Positions 1 through 5,228 of a DNA stretch of 5,228 nt are shown here, piece after piece. The notes beneath the pieces were generated by a model, which was given only the letters and a program-made list of their open reading frames with translations, did not search any database and was not told the origin of the DNA. Each line of letters opens with the position of its first letter. Position 1 is the first letter of the stretch. Position numbers and translations under genes: made by a program. The DNA is from an uncultured Pseudomonadota bacterium (GTDB lineage: Bacteria > SAR324 > NAC60-12), in assembly GCA_913056375.1 (NCBI GenBank), contig CAJXNF010000240.1:1-5228 (forward strand), in the 5' to 3' direction.

Positions 1-820
1 CAGTTGGTGACGGTGACATTGGGTTATGCAAACTAAAGCGATATATCGAATCCTCATAAACACGTACCGTACAACCTGAATGAAAAGATGTGCCATGGCT
101 GCTACCAAATCCTGTTCCTTGCACAAGTGAGCCTTGTCCATCATTCAAGGCTGAAAAACCAAAGTCTTCCTCATAATCTGCTGAAATAAGGAATTGATAA
201 ACACCATCCGCCCTGAAATCTATGCCACCATTCTTCAACAACGGAACATCTATTGTCCACAAGATATCTGATTTTCTCTCAAAATCTCTTCCCTTAATAT
301 GAGGATCAAACTTCTCAAACATATTCAAAGAATCCCACACAAAACCATTGAGCTGGAAACTTGAGAAAGAAGTGACAGCCTCAACAGAATCAATACCCGC
401 GCTGGGAGTGAGCCTTAATGTCATATCTTGAGTATCAACTTGAAACAAAATAACTTGAGAAACTTTCGATCTAAAGTTTATGTTATGGAGACCACTACCA
501 TCCTTGCTTTGCTTAAGAGGCCACAGTAAATCTTCGTCAATATCAGATTCAAAAACATTGAATTTCAGCTGATTTCTTGTGTTGTGATTGACAACAACTC
601 GTATTGAATAGTAGCCGGATACATCAGGTGCATGGATACCGGCAACAGGTACTGAGACTTGCCAGCATGTTGAGGAAACTTGAACCATATCAAGCTCTTG
701 ATCAAACGGATTCCATCTCCACCTTCTTCGGTGAATATTGCCAATCAAACTCAATGATTGAATGGAGGATGAGTCCAGGTGTTCTGTAGTGAACGAAGGA
801 AGTTGATACATTCCCGGCAC
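1..820 (-). CDS. Hypothetical protein, N-terminal part, possible tandem carbohydrate-binding-like beta-sandwich domains (runs off window)
   Basis: This minus-strand frame is open from an in-frame stop at 890-892 down to position 2, so the gene continues beyond the left edge. I chose GTG at 820-818 because AGAGGG lies 9 nt upstream (plus-strand 830-835). ATG at 811-809, GTG at 847-845 and TTG at 886-884 are alternatives. From the chosen start 273 residues are visible. Two stretches share a layout of Trp, then Trp-x-hydrophobic-x-VP, then Gly-x-Tyr and an alternating hydrophobic strand: about residues 25-90 (W36, W53, Y71) and 155-265 (W162, W188, Y208). This resembles early-set/CBM48-like starch-binding modules, which often precede glycoside hydrolase or glycosyltransferase domains. 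That reading is inference. The second stretch ends in a Gly/Ser/His-rich segment (GTGFGSSHGTSFHSG). No catalytic domain is visible. The coding call is solid because over 800 nt are open with protein-like composition; the function is not. Confidence 0.75.
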   Translation of the reverse strand, partial: MPGMYQLPSFTTEHLDSSSIQSLSLIGNIHRRRWRWNPFDQELDMVQVSSTCWQVSVPVAGIHAPDVSGYYSIRVVVNHNTRNQLKFNVFESDIDEDLLWPLKQSKDGSGLHNINFRSKVSQVILFQVDTQDMTLRLTPSAGIDSVEAVTSFSSFQLNGFVWDSLNMFEKFDPHIKGRDFERKSDILWTIDVPLLKNGGIDFRADGVYQFLISADYEEDFGFSALNDGQGSLVQGTGFGSSHGTSFHSGCTVRVYEDSIYRFSLHNPMSPSPT

Positions 821-898
821 AGTGTTATACCCTCTCTTAGCAGTCACCGTACATGCAAGCAATAATGTGCCCTGGCACAGACACAAAGCTCAACCCAT

Positions 899-911
899 GA
901 TTAAATTAATC
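899..911. promoter_or_regulatory. 13-bp palindrome, possible operator
   Basis: GATTAA and TTAATC form perfect 6-bp inverted arms around a single central A. It lies between two divergently oriented genes, about 80 nt before the likely start of the left gene and about 190 nt before the DJ-1-like gene. A symmetric site of this size suits a dimeric regulator. AT-rich palindromes also arise by chance, so operator function is inference. Confidence 0.3.
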
Positions 912-990
912 TTATGCGCAATACATGGGGAAGTTTGAGCATTTTCGTCTTCAAATGCTGACAGGGCATCATGCATACGCGCCAAAACAC

Positions 991-1019
991 ATGTCATAAC
1001 AGATGATCCTAACTAGTAT
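991..1019 (+). promoter_or_regulatory. Weak candidate sigma-70-type promoter for the DJ-1-like gene
   Basis: ATGTCA (991-996) matches the -35 consensus at four of six positions. TAGTAT (1014-1019) matches the -10 consensus at four of six, with a 17-nt spacer. Transcription would start near 1026, giving a leader of about 70 nt before the ATG at 1099. The orientation and spacing fit, but matches of this quality are common by chance. Confidence 0.2.
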
Positions 1020-1098
1020 GAAATTGAACCTGTGAAGCGCGTGGCTGCTCGTTTAACCATGCATTACATCGGTTCATTGACACAGCTCTCGCACAAAA

Positions 1099-1956
1099 AT
1101 GTCTAAAAAGATTCTCGTTGTTCTTTCCGAGTGGGGCTACTGGGGAGAAGAGCTAATCGGCCCCTTGGATGTCTTGACCTCCGCAGGGTATTCACTGGAC
1201 TTCATGACACCCAATGGAAGAAAGCCTGTAGCGCTTCCTCCCAGCATGGATGAAACCTACATTGATCCTCCACTCGACAAGGGGGTAACAAGTGCACACT
1301 TTGCGAAGAGAACCAAAGAAGTCGATAGCTCTGATCTGCTAACTAATCCGATCAATCTCTCGGAAAAGCTGCCATTGATGCCATACTTCAATAGTGAGAA
1401 ATTTGGTCACAAGTTAGAGGAATTTTTCAACACTCGGGAAGAATTCTGGAAAGAATTTGTCGATCCTTATGATGCACTTCTGCTCCCCGGTGGAAGCGGC
1501 CCTATGGTTGATATGGTCAACAATGAGCGCCTGCACAATTTAATTCTGGGCTATGTCGACCGAGACAAGCTGGTAGCAGCTGAATGTTATTGCGTCACAT
1601 GCCTTGCTTTTGCTCGTGAGTGGACCGATCGCAAGAGCATTATTTGGGGCAAGAATGTCACTGGTCACGCTCGTGAATACGACTACAAAGAAGGTACTGG
1701 GTTCGCGCAGATGTATGGCTATGACGGCGAGCCAATGAATACTTCTGCAAACTTCGGACCTCCATTTTACCCATTGGAGTACATCCTTAGAGATGCAACC
1801 GGACCTCATGGTAAGTATCACGGTGGAGTCGGTCGGACTGTGTCCACAATTCTGGATTACCCATTCCTCACAGGTCGCTCCACTCAGGATTCAACACTCG
1901 TTGGAGAATTGATGGTGAAGGTTCTCGAAGAGGGTATGCGTAAATACGGTTGGTGA
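1099..1956 (+). CDS. DJ-1/PfpI family protein, Hsp31-like (class I glutamine amidotransferase-like fold)
   Basis: The protein has 285 residues, close to the ~283 of E. coli Hsp31/HchA and longer than the ~170-190 of PfpI. It starts with a beta strand (KKILVVLS), followed by the acidic site G16-E17-E18, which in the family polarises the nucleophile. A long insertion (about residues 45-120) resembles that of the Hsp31 group. PGGSG (130-134) is the usual glycine-rich turn, and AEC163 sits at the nucleophile-elbow position. Family members act as cysteine-dependent enzymes or chaperones on small carbonyl compounds (glyoxalase III/hydratase-like or deglycase-like activity); the substrate here is unknown. 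The residue after the nucleophile is Tyr164 rather than the usual His, and C163, C165 and C168 form a Cys cluster. No signal peptide or membrane segment is seen, so it is probably cytosolic. ATG 1099 lacks a clear Shine-Dalgarno motif. The gene is followed by its own terminator-like hairpin but lies only 73 nt from the ThDP gene, on the same strand. Confidence 0.9.
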   Translation: MSKKILVVLSEWGYWGEELIGPLDVLTSAGYSLDFMTPNGRKPVALPPSMDETYIDPPLDKGVTSAHFAKRTKEVDSSDLLTNPINLSEKLPLMPYFNSEKFGHKLEEFFNTREEFWKEFVDPYDALLLPGGSGPMVDMVNNERLHNLILGYVDRDKLVAAECYCVTCLAFAREWTDRKSIIWGKNVTGHAREYDYKEGTGFAQMYGYDGEPMNTSANFGPPFYPLEYILRDATGPHGKYHGGVGRTVSTILDYPFLTGRSTQDSTLVGELMVKVLEEGMRKYGW

Positions 1957-1980
1957 TAACTAATTGCCGATGATCATTTC

Positions 1981-2010
1981 AAGGCCGTAGCTGTCGATAC
2001 GGCCTTTTTT
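1981..2010 (+). terminator. Intrinsic terminator or attenuator between the DJ-1-like and ThDP genes
   Basis: AAGGCCGTA (1981-1989) pairs perfectly with TACGGCCTT (1998-2006) around an 8-nt loop, and the 3' arm runs into six T residues (2005-2010). It lies 24 nt after the DJ-1-like stop codon and only 19 nt before the ThDP ATG. This is a classic rho-independent layout. Its position suggests partial termination or attenuation between the upstream gene and the four-gene run. Confidence 0.8.
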
Positions 2011-2029
2011 ACTTTAACGAGATCTCCCC

Positions 2030-3751
2030 ATGCGTGGTCACGAAGCAATTTTGAGGCAATTCCTAGCCAACGGAATTGACCATATGTTTGGAAATCCTGG
2101 AACCGTTGAGCAAGGCTTTCTTGATGCGCTCTCCGATGTCCCGGAGATGAAATATATCCTGACTTTGCAGGAATCCATCGCAGTTCTATGTGCGGATGGA
2201 TATGCACGGGCACGATTTAAGCCAGCGCTTGTTCAAATCCACAGTTCTCCAGGGTTGGGGAATGCCATTGGCAATCTCTATCAGGCTATGAAAGGCCAAG
2301 CGCCTCTCGTGGTTATCGGAGGAGACTCCGGGATTAAGTACCAGGCCATGGACGCACAGATGGCGGCTGATCTGGTTGCTATGGCTGAACCTGTCACGAA
2401 ATGGTCTGCAATGGTTCAACATCCGAGCAGTTTGCTTCGGATGTTGAGACGCGCCATCAAAATTGCCTCTACACCACCTTGTGGGCCGGTTTATCTATGT
2501 CTTCCAGAAGACATCCTCGACAGCGAAGTCACCGAGACAATCTTTCCTGCTCATATCCCTAGCTACAATACATCCCCAAATCTGGATGAATTACAGAAAG
2601 TTGTTGATCTCATCAAGTCCGCAAATAATCCAATTATTTTAGCTGGTGATGGTGTTGCATGGACACATGGAGTTGAACCACTTGTAGAGTTAGCGGAAGC
2701 AATTGGAGCCAAGGTTTATTCTGCAGATGGTGGTGAAATCAACTTCCCTGACGATCATCTGCTGAATTATGGAAGTACTGGACACATGTTCGGAAGTGCC
2801 AGTCTTCCCATCACAAAAAACTGTGATCTATGCATTGCTCTTGGCTGCTATTTGCTCCCCGAGGTATTTCCTGAGCTAGGAGACATTTTCAATAATGACG
2901 CAAAGATCGTGCACGTTGACACGAATGTCAACAATATTGCCAAAAACCATCGAGTGGACATCTCATACGTTTCACGTCCTGGCAGTGTCATTGAAAAACT
3001 ACTTCCGTCAATAAGAGCCCTTCCAGCTGAGTGGCACAAACTATCACTTACACGGCGCAAAAAAATTGAATCTGAGTCTCCTGTTGTCAACAACCGTGTA
3101 GACCAAAATTATGGGATTCCAGATGATGCCAACAATTCCAATATTGATGGCAAATCGATCTTTATGCGGTCTGGTCCATTCATCAAGAGACTCTCAGAGA
3201 AAGCACCTGAGAACACGATTATCTTTGATGAAGCATTAACCAATTCTCCTCCGGTCAGTAAATATTTCCCAGGGCGTAAGGCAGGTGATCGGATGATGAC
3301 ACGAGGTGGATCTTTAGGAACTGGTTTCCCTGGTGGCATTGGTGCGAAGTTGGCACATCCTGAACGGTGTGTCATTGCTTTCTCTGGTGACGGCGGGAGC
3401 ATGTACACCATCCAAACGTTATGGACAGCAGCCCGACACGGTGTCAACACAAAGTTCGTTGTCTGTCAGAACCGTTCATACCGCCTTCTGCAAGCTAACA
3501 TCACCCAATTTTGGAAAGAACGTGGTATCGAAGGTCGTGATTTCCCCTTGGCCTTTGATTTGTCAAATCCACAGGTTAAATTCCACGATATTGCAATCGG
3601 ACTCGGTGTTATGGCTGAATCCGTTGAAACGCCTGACCAAATCGAAAGTGCCATCGACAGAATGTTGGGGTACGACGGTCCCTATCTGATCAATCTTGTT
3701 CTGGATGGAGACGTCCATCCAGAACTCGTTGGCGTCCACTGTGGTCAATAA
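2030..3751 (+). CDS. Thiamine diphosphate-dependent enzyme, benzoylformate decarboxylase-like
   Basis: The 573-residue protein has the three-domain layout of the pyruvate decarboxylase/acetolactate synthase superfamily. The PYR domain spans about 1-170, the central Rossmann-like domain 185-330 and the PP domain 380-560. The activating glutamate is E48 (LQES). GNPGT (21-25) and IHSSPGLGNAIG (70-81) align well with Pseudomonas benzoylformate decarboxylase MdlC around its Ser26 and His70, giving T25 and H71. The ThDP/Mg motif starts at G453-D454-G455 and ends at Q480-N481-R482-S483, so D454, N481 and S483 should be the metal ligands; the usual NN is QN here. No His is visible where MdlC has His281 (region 270-285). 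The FAD-related features of true acetolactate synthase are not evident. The likely chemistry is decarboxylation of a 2-oxo acid or carboligation of aldehydes; the substrate is unknown. ATG 2030 has no Shine-Dalgarno motif, only a C-rich CTCCCC before it. It is the first gene of a run with 30-nt and shorter or modest gaps. Confidence 0.92.
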   Translation: MRGHEAILRQFLANGIDHMFGNPGTVEQGFLDALSDVPEMKYILTLQESIAVLCADGYARARFKPALVQIHSSPGLGNAIGNLYQAMKGQAPLVVIGGDSGIKYQAMDAQMAADLVAMAEPVTKWSAMVQHPSSLLRMLRRAIKIASTPPCGPVYLCLPEDILDSEVTETIFPAHIPSYNTSPNLDELQKVVDLIKSANNPIILAGDGVAWTHGVEPLVELAEAIGAKVYSADGGEINFPDDHLLNYGSTGHMFGSASLPITKNCDLCIALGCYLLPEVFPELGDIFNNDAKIVHVDTNVNNIAKNHRVDISYVSRPGSVIEKLLPSIRALPAEWHKLSLTRRKKIESESPVVNNRVDQNYGIPDDANNSNIDGKSIFMRSGPFIKRLSEKAPENTIIFDEALTNSPPVSKYFPGRKAGDRMMTRGGSLGTGFPGGIGAKLAHPERCVIAFSGDGGSMYTIQTLWTAARHGVNTKFVVCQNRSYRLLQANITQFWKERGIEGRDFPLAFDLSNPQVKFHDIAIGLGVMAESVETPDQIESAIDRMLGYDGPYLINLVLDGDVHPELVGVHCGQ

Positions 3752-3781
3752 AAATCAAATCACTCTTTTTTCTCTTTCATC

Positions 3782-4207
3782 ATGATCACTCACCCCGAAC
3801 TCTGGGCTTTTGCTGCCAATTGGTACCGTTTACTGGACATTCACGCTCCACTAGAAAGCTTCCGTCCGTTGCTCACGCAAGATGTTCAGCTGGTTTTCCC
3901 GGAAGCAACCGTAACGGGCTTTGAGGGTTATTCAGGCTGGTACAACAACGTCATCAACATTTTCTTTGATGAAGAGCATACGTTAAAGGTGGCCGACATT
4001 ACTGAACAAAATGAAGCTGGCTGTGAAGCTCACGTTATTGTGAATTGGCATGCCAGCATTTGGAATGCTCCGGAAGCTCGCAGCATTCGTCTGATGATGG
4101 ATGCTGACCAGACCTGGCAGGTACGCCGTCAAGAGGATGGATCCCTGGCTGTTTCCAAATATGTCGTGAATTTCATGACATATGAGCCAGGATCCTGCAA
4201 ACTTTGA
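3782..4207 (+). CDS. NTF2/SnoaL-like small protein (first of two)
   Basis: The 141-residue protein has the usual length and pattern of the NTF2-like cone fold. It opens with N-terminal helices (WAFAANWYRLLD, then a stretch ending LLTQDVQLVFPE), followed by GFEGYSGWY and alternating strands (AHVIVNWHASIW, SIRLMM, WQVRR). The family includes ketosteroid isomerase, SnoaL-type cyclases, dehydratases and non-catalytic ligand-binding proteins. D19, H21, D29, W33-region aromatics and H62-region acids line the sequence, but I cannot assign a catalytic residue. No signal peptide is present. It starts 30 nt after the ThDP stop without a Shine-Dalgarno motif, just after a pyrimidine-rich tract (CTCTTTCATC). 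The tight coupling suggests it acts on the substrate or product of the ThDP enzyme; that is inference from context. The assignment to the fold rests on length and pattern, not on a recognised motif. Confidence 0.8.
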   Translation: MITHPELWAFAANWYRLLDIHAPLESFRPLLTQDVQLVFPEATVTGFEGYSGWYNNVINIFFDEEHTLKVADITEQNEAGCEAHVIVNWHASIWNAPEARSIRLMMDADQTWQVRRQEDGSLAVSKYVVNFMTYEPGSCKL

Positions 4208-4253
4208 GGAAGTTATTTCTCAAACAGCTCACCACTACCATCACATCAACCCT

Positions 4254-4258
4254 GAAGG
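4254..4258 (+). promoter_or_regulatory. Shine-Dalgarno-like site that decides the start of the second NTF2-like gene
   Basis: GAAGG lies 10 nt before ATG 4269. The alternative upstream ATG at 4182 has no such motif. Few starts in this window have a purine-rich site, which makes this one modestly informative. Confidence 0.35.
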
Positions 4259-4268
4259 TTTTCAAATC

Positions 4269-4664
4269 ATGAAAAATGTCCCTGACAGCAAACTTGGAAA
4301 TCTCTACCGAGAACACATCAATCTGATCCTGAAAAAAGATATCGATGGTCTCTTAGCTCAATACGCTGATGACGGCCTCTTGATCTCCAGCTTCGAAAAA
4401 ACACCTAAATACTTTCGTGGACGTAAAGAACTAGAGGTTCATTTTCAGGGAATCCTAGGAATCGAAGGCTTGGATACCGAGATTGCTTTCTGGGCCGAGA
4501 CTGAAAATCCGACGACATTGATGATCGTTGAAGCTATTACTATGCAAACACCCGGCGGCGAAGCAAAGATGAGATTTGCTGACAGCTGGGTTCTGAATGA
4601 TGAAGGTCGGATTCAAATCCACTTCGCCGGAATGACTCAGTACCCAGACGGAACTGTCGCCTGA
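4269..4664 (+). CDS. NTF2/SnoaL-like small protein (second of two)
   Basis: From ATG 4269 the protein has 131 residues and begins like many SnoaL-like proteins. An N-terminal helix (NLYREHINLILKKDIDGLLA) is followed by QYADDGLLISSF, a GRKELEVHF helix, strands (LMIVEAITMQTP, AKMRFADSWVL) and the closing strand IQIHFAGMTQY. I chose this start because it gives a typical family length and has GAAGG 10 nt upstream. An in-frame ATG at 4182 would add 29 residues, including a His-rich HHYHH stretch, and would overlap the previous gene by 26 nt. The sequence is clearly different from the first NTF2-like protein, so the two are not a recent duplication and may have different roles or form a mixed dimer. 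The AKMRFADSW strand is a typical pattern of SnoaL-like proteins. Function is unknown; the neighbours suggest the same pathway as the ThDP enzyme. It ends 7 nt before the VOC gene. Confidence 0.82.
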   Translation: MKNVPDSKLGNLYREHINLILKKDIDGLLAQYADDGLLISSFEKTPKYFRGRKELEVHFQGILGIEGLDTEIAFWAETENPTTLMIVEAITMQTPGGEAKMRFADSWVLNDEGRIQIHFAGMTQYPDGTVA

Positions 4665-4671
4665 TTTTCCC

Positions 4672-5082
4672 ATGCTTCAAATTATTTCTCAGCTAGCTAT
4701 CACTTGCAAAGACCAGCAGGTCACTGAAGAGTGGTATTGCAGGAACTTCGGCTTCCGCAGAGCTCGTGTCGCCAAACTACCGGATGGCAAAGAGATCATC
4801 TTTATCAAGATGGCTGATTCTTGCTTCTACTTGGAACTGTTTGCGGCTGATGGTGACTCACCTTTACCTGATGCTGAAAATGACGGCTACACGTTCCCAG
4901 GGTTCCGCCACCTTGCATTTAAGGTGGATGATGTTGACAAAAAACTGAGTGAAATCAGGCCTCTTGACATCACCCTTGGCCCCCTTGATTTTGACGCCTT
5001 CATCCCCGGTTGGAGAACAGCCTGGCTTAAAGATCCCGATGGTCGCATCATTGAAGTTAGCCAGGGCTTCACCGACGAATGA
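4672..5082 (+). CDS. VOC superfamily protein (glyoxalase/bleomycin resistance/dioxygenase fold)
   Basis: The 136-residue protein carries two beta-alpha-beta-beta-beta units typical of a single VOC module. Unit one is QLAITCKD, then WYCRNFGFR and CFYLELF. Unit two is RHLAFKVDDVD, then WRTAWLKDPDGRIIEVSQG. The four expected metal positions are Q7, E55, H80 and E128. This is the Q/E/H/E set of human-type glyoxalase I rather than the H/E/H/E of E. coli GloA, so metal binding looks retained. Family reactions include glutathione-hemithioacetal isomerisation, epimerisation of 2-substituted acyl-CoA, and extradiol dioxygenation; none can be chosen from the sequence. The DPDGRIIE segment near the C-terminus is a common VOC signature. 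ATG 4672 lies 7 nt after the previous stop, so it is surely co-transcribed. The gene is followed by a strong terminator and is the last of the run. Confidence 0.9.
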   Translation: MLQIISQLAITCKDQQVTEEWYCRNFGFRRARVAKLPDGKEIIFIKMADSCFYLELFAADGDSPLPDAENDGYTFPGFRHLAFKVDDVDKKLSEIRPLDITLGPLDFDAFIPGWRTAWLKDPDGRIIEVSQGFTDE

Positions 5083-5111
5083 TTGACTTGCAGATAAATT
5101 TTTAATTTTTG

Positions 5112-5138
5112 GCCAGGCTCCAAAGCCTGGCTTTTTTT
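5112..5138 (+). terminator. Intrinsic terminator of the plus-strand gene run
   Basis: GCCAGGCT (5112-5119) pairs perfectly with AGCCTGGC (5124-5131) around a CCAA loop, followed directly by seven T residues (5132-5138). It starts 29 nt after the VOC stop codon. Five T residues also precede the hairpin (5106-5110), which give an A-run on the minus strand, so it may also serve the convergent gene poorly or not at all. Confidence 0.9.
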
Positions 5139-5143
5139 GTGGC

Positions 5144-5228
5144 TCAGCTGAACTTCAGATCAACAACTTTTTGCGCTGTGACCACACCTGCTGAATGCAT
5201 ACGAACATCAGAGGCACTCTGGATGGTT
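5144..5228 (-). CDS. C-terminal end of an unidentified convergent gene (runs off window)
   Basis: Reading the minus strand from the right edge, one frame gives 27 codons and then TGA (5146-5144), ending in VVTAQKVVDLKFS. The base at 5228 belongs to an incomplete codon. A second minus frame is also open for about 24 codons, so the frame choice rests on the more protein-like composition of the first and on the stop lying just past the plus-strand terminator, as expected for a convergent pair. The fragment is too short to assign a family. Confidence 0.4.
   Translation of the reverse strand, partial: TIQSASDVRMHSAGVVTAQKVVDLKFS

Larger units (their letters stand above)
821..1098. other. Divergent intergenic region
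   Basis: This 278-nt stretch separates the minus-strand partial gene from the DJ-1-like gene, so it should hold the control region of both. I see no convincing ORF that is not an extension of the left gene. It contains a palindrome at 899-911 and a 7-bp hairpin (AGCATTT at 938-944, AAATGCT at 953-959, 8-nt loop) with no T-run, so the hairpin is not a terminator. No sigma-70 promoter with a good match to both boxes is present on either strand. A weak plus-strand candidate is listed separately. Confidence 0.6.

Noticed and set aside
604..789. 61-codon plus-strand ORF
   Set aside because: It lies wholly inside the long open minus-strand frame, has no ribosome binding site and has unremarkable composition; it is a shadow.
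938..959. 7-bp hairpin in the divergent intergenic region considered as a terminator or small RNA
   Set aside because: It has no following T-run on either strand, the stem is short and AT-rich, and no promoter or end signal supports an RNA gene.
1077..1082. Perfect TTGACA box
   Set aside because: It is only 16 nt before the DJ-1-like ATG, so a matching -10 box and start site would fall inside the coding sequence.
3109..3450. 113-codon minus-strand ORF inside the ThDP gene
   Set aside because: The plus-strand frame here carries the conserved cofactor-binding region of the ThDP enzyme; the antisense frame shows no recognisable family features.
3333..3689. 118-codon plus-strand ORF in another frame of the ThDP gene
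   Set aside because: It overlaps the cofactor motif of the real gene in a different frame and its translation is Ser/Thr-rich with no domain pattern.
2030..3751. Acetolactate synthase large subunit or a scytonemin-type ThDP enzyme
   Set aside because: The active-site segments align better with benzoylformate decarboxylase, and none of the usual partner genes (small subunit, dehydrogenase, cyclase of that pathway) is nearby.
3766..3771. Run of six T between the ThDP and first NTF2-like genes, considered as a terminator
   Set aside because: No inverted repeat precedes it within the 30-nt gap or the end of the ThDP gene, and the genes around it are closely spaced on the same strand.

Overview
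The window is a compact piece of bacterial chromosome of intermediate GC content. It holds two genes cut by the window edges (both on the minus strand) and five complete genes on the plus strand. There are no rRNA or tRNA genes, insertion sequences, CRISPR repeats or phage genes that I can see. The taxon is not settled by the sequence. The mostly absent Shine-Dalgarno motifs, the short GC-rich hairpin plus T-run terminators and the gene style would suit a cyanobacterium such as a marine picocyanobacterium, but this is a low-confidence guess.

Layout: (1) Positions 1-820, minus strand, are the N-terminal 273 codons of a larger protein. It has no stop in the window and probably contains two beta-sandwich, carbohydrate-binding-like domains. 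(2) Positions 821-1098 are a divergent intergenic region with a near-perfect 13-bp palindrome and a short hairpin. (3) Positions 1099-1956 encode a 285-aa DJ-1/PfpI (Hsp31-like) protein. (4) A strong intrinsic terminator-like hairpin at 1981-2010 lies only 19 nt before the next start codon. (5) Positions 2030-5082 are a tightly packed four-gene run: a benzoylformate-decarboxylase-like thiamine diphosphate (ThDP) enzyme, two different NTF2/SnoaL-like small proteins, and a VOC/glyoxalase-fold protein. (6) A strong terminator sits at 5112-5138. (7) The last 27 codons of a convergent minus-strand gene lie at 5144-5228.

The main interest is the five-gene set. A ThDP enzyme that makes or breaks C-C bonds next to 2-oxo groups, two small cone-fold proteins of a type often used as isomerases, cyclases or dehydratases, a metal-binding VOC protein and a DJ-1-type cysteine enzyme together look like a small uncharacterised pathway for a 2-oxo acid or reactive aldehyde/ketone. 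No transporter, regulator, or NAD(P)- or flavin-dependent oxidoreductase is encoded among these five genes. Substrate and product cannot be read from sequence. The hairpin in front of the ThDP gene suggests that the four downstream genes are expressed by read-through or attenuation, or from a start site very close to the ATG.
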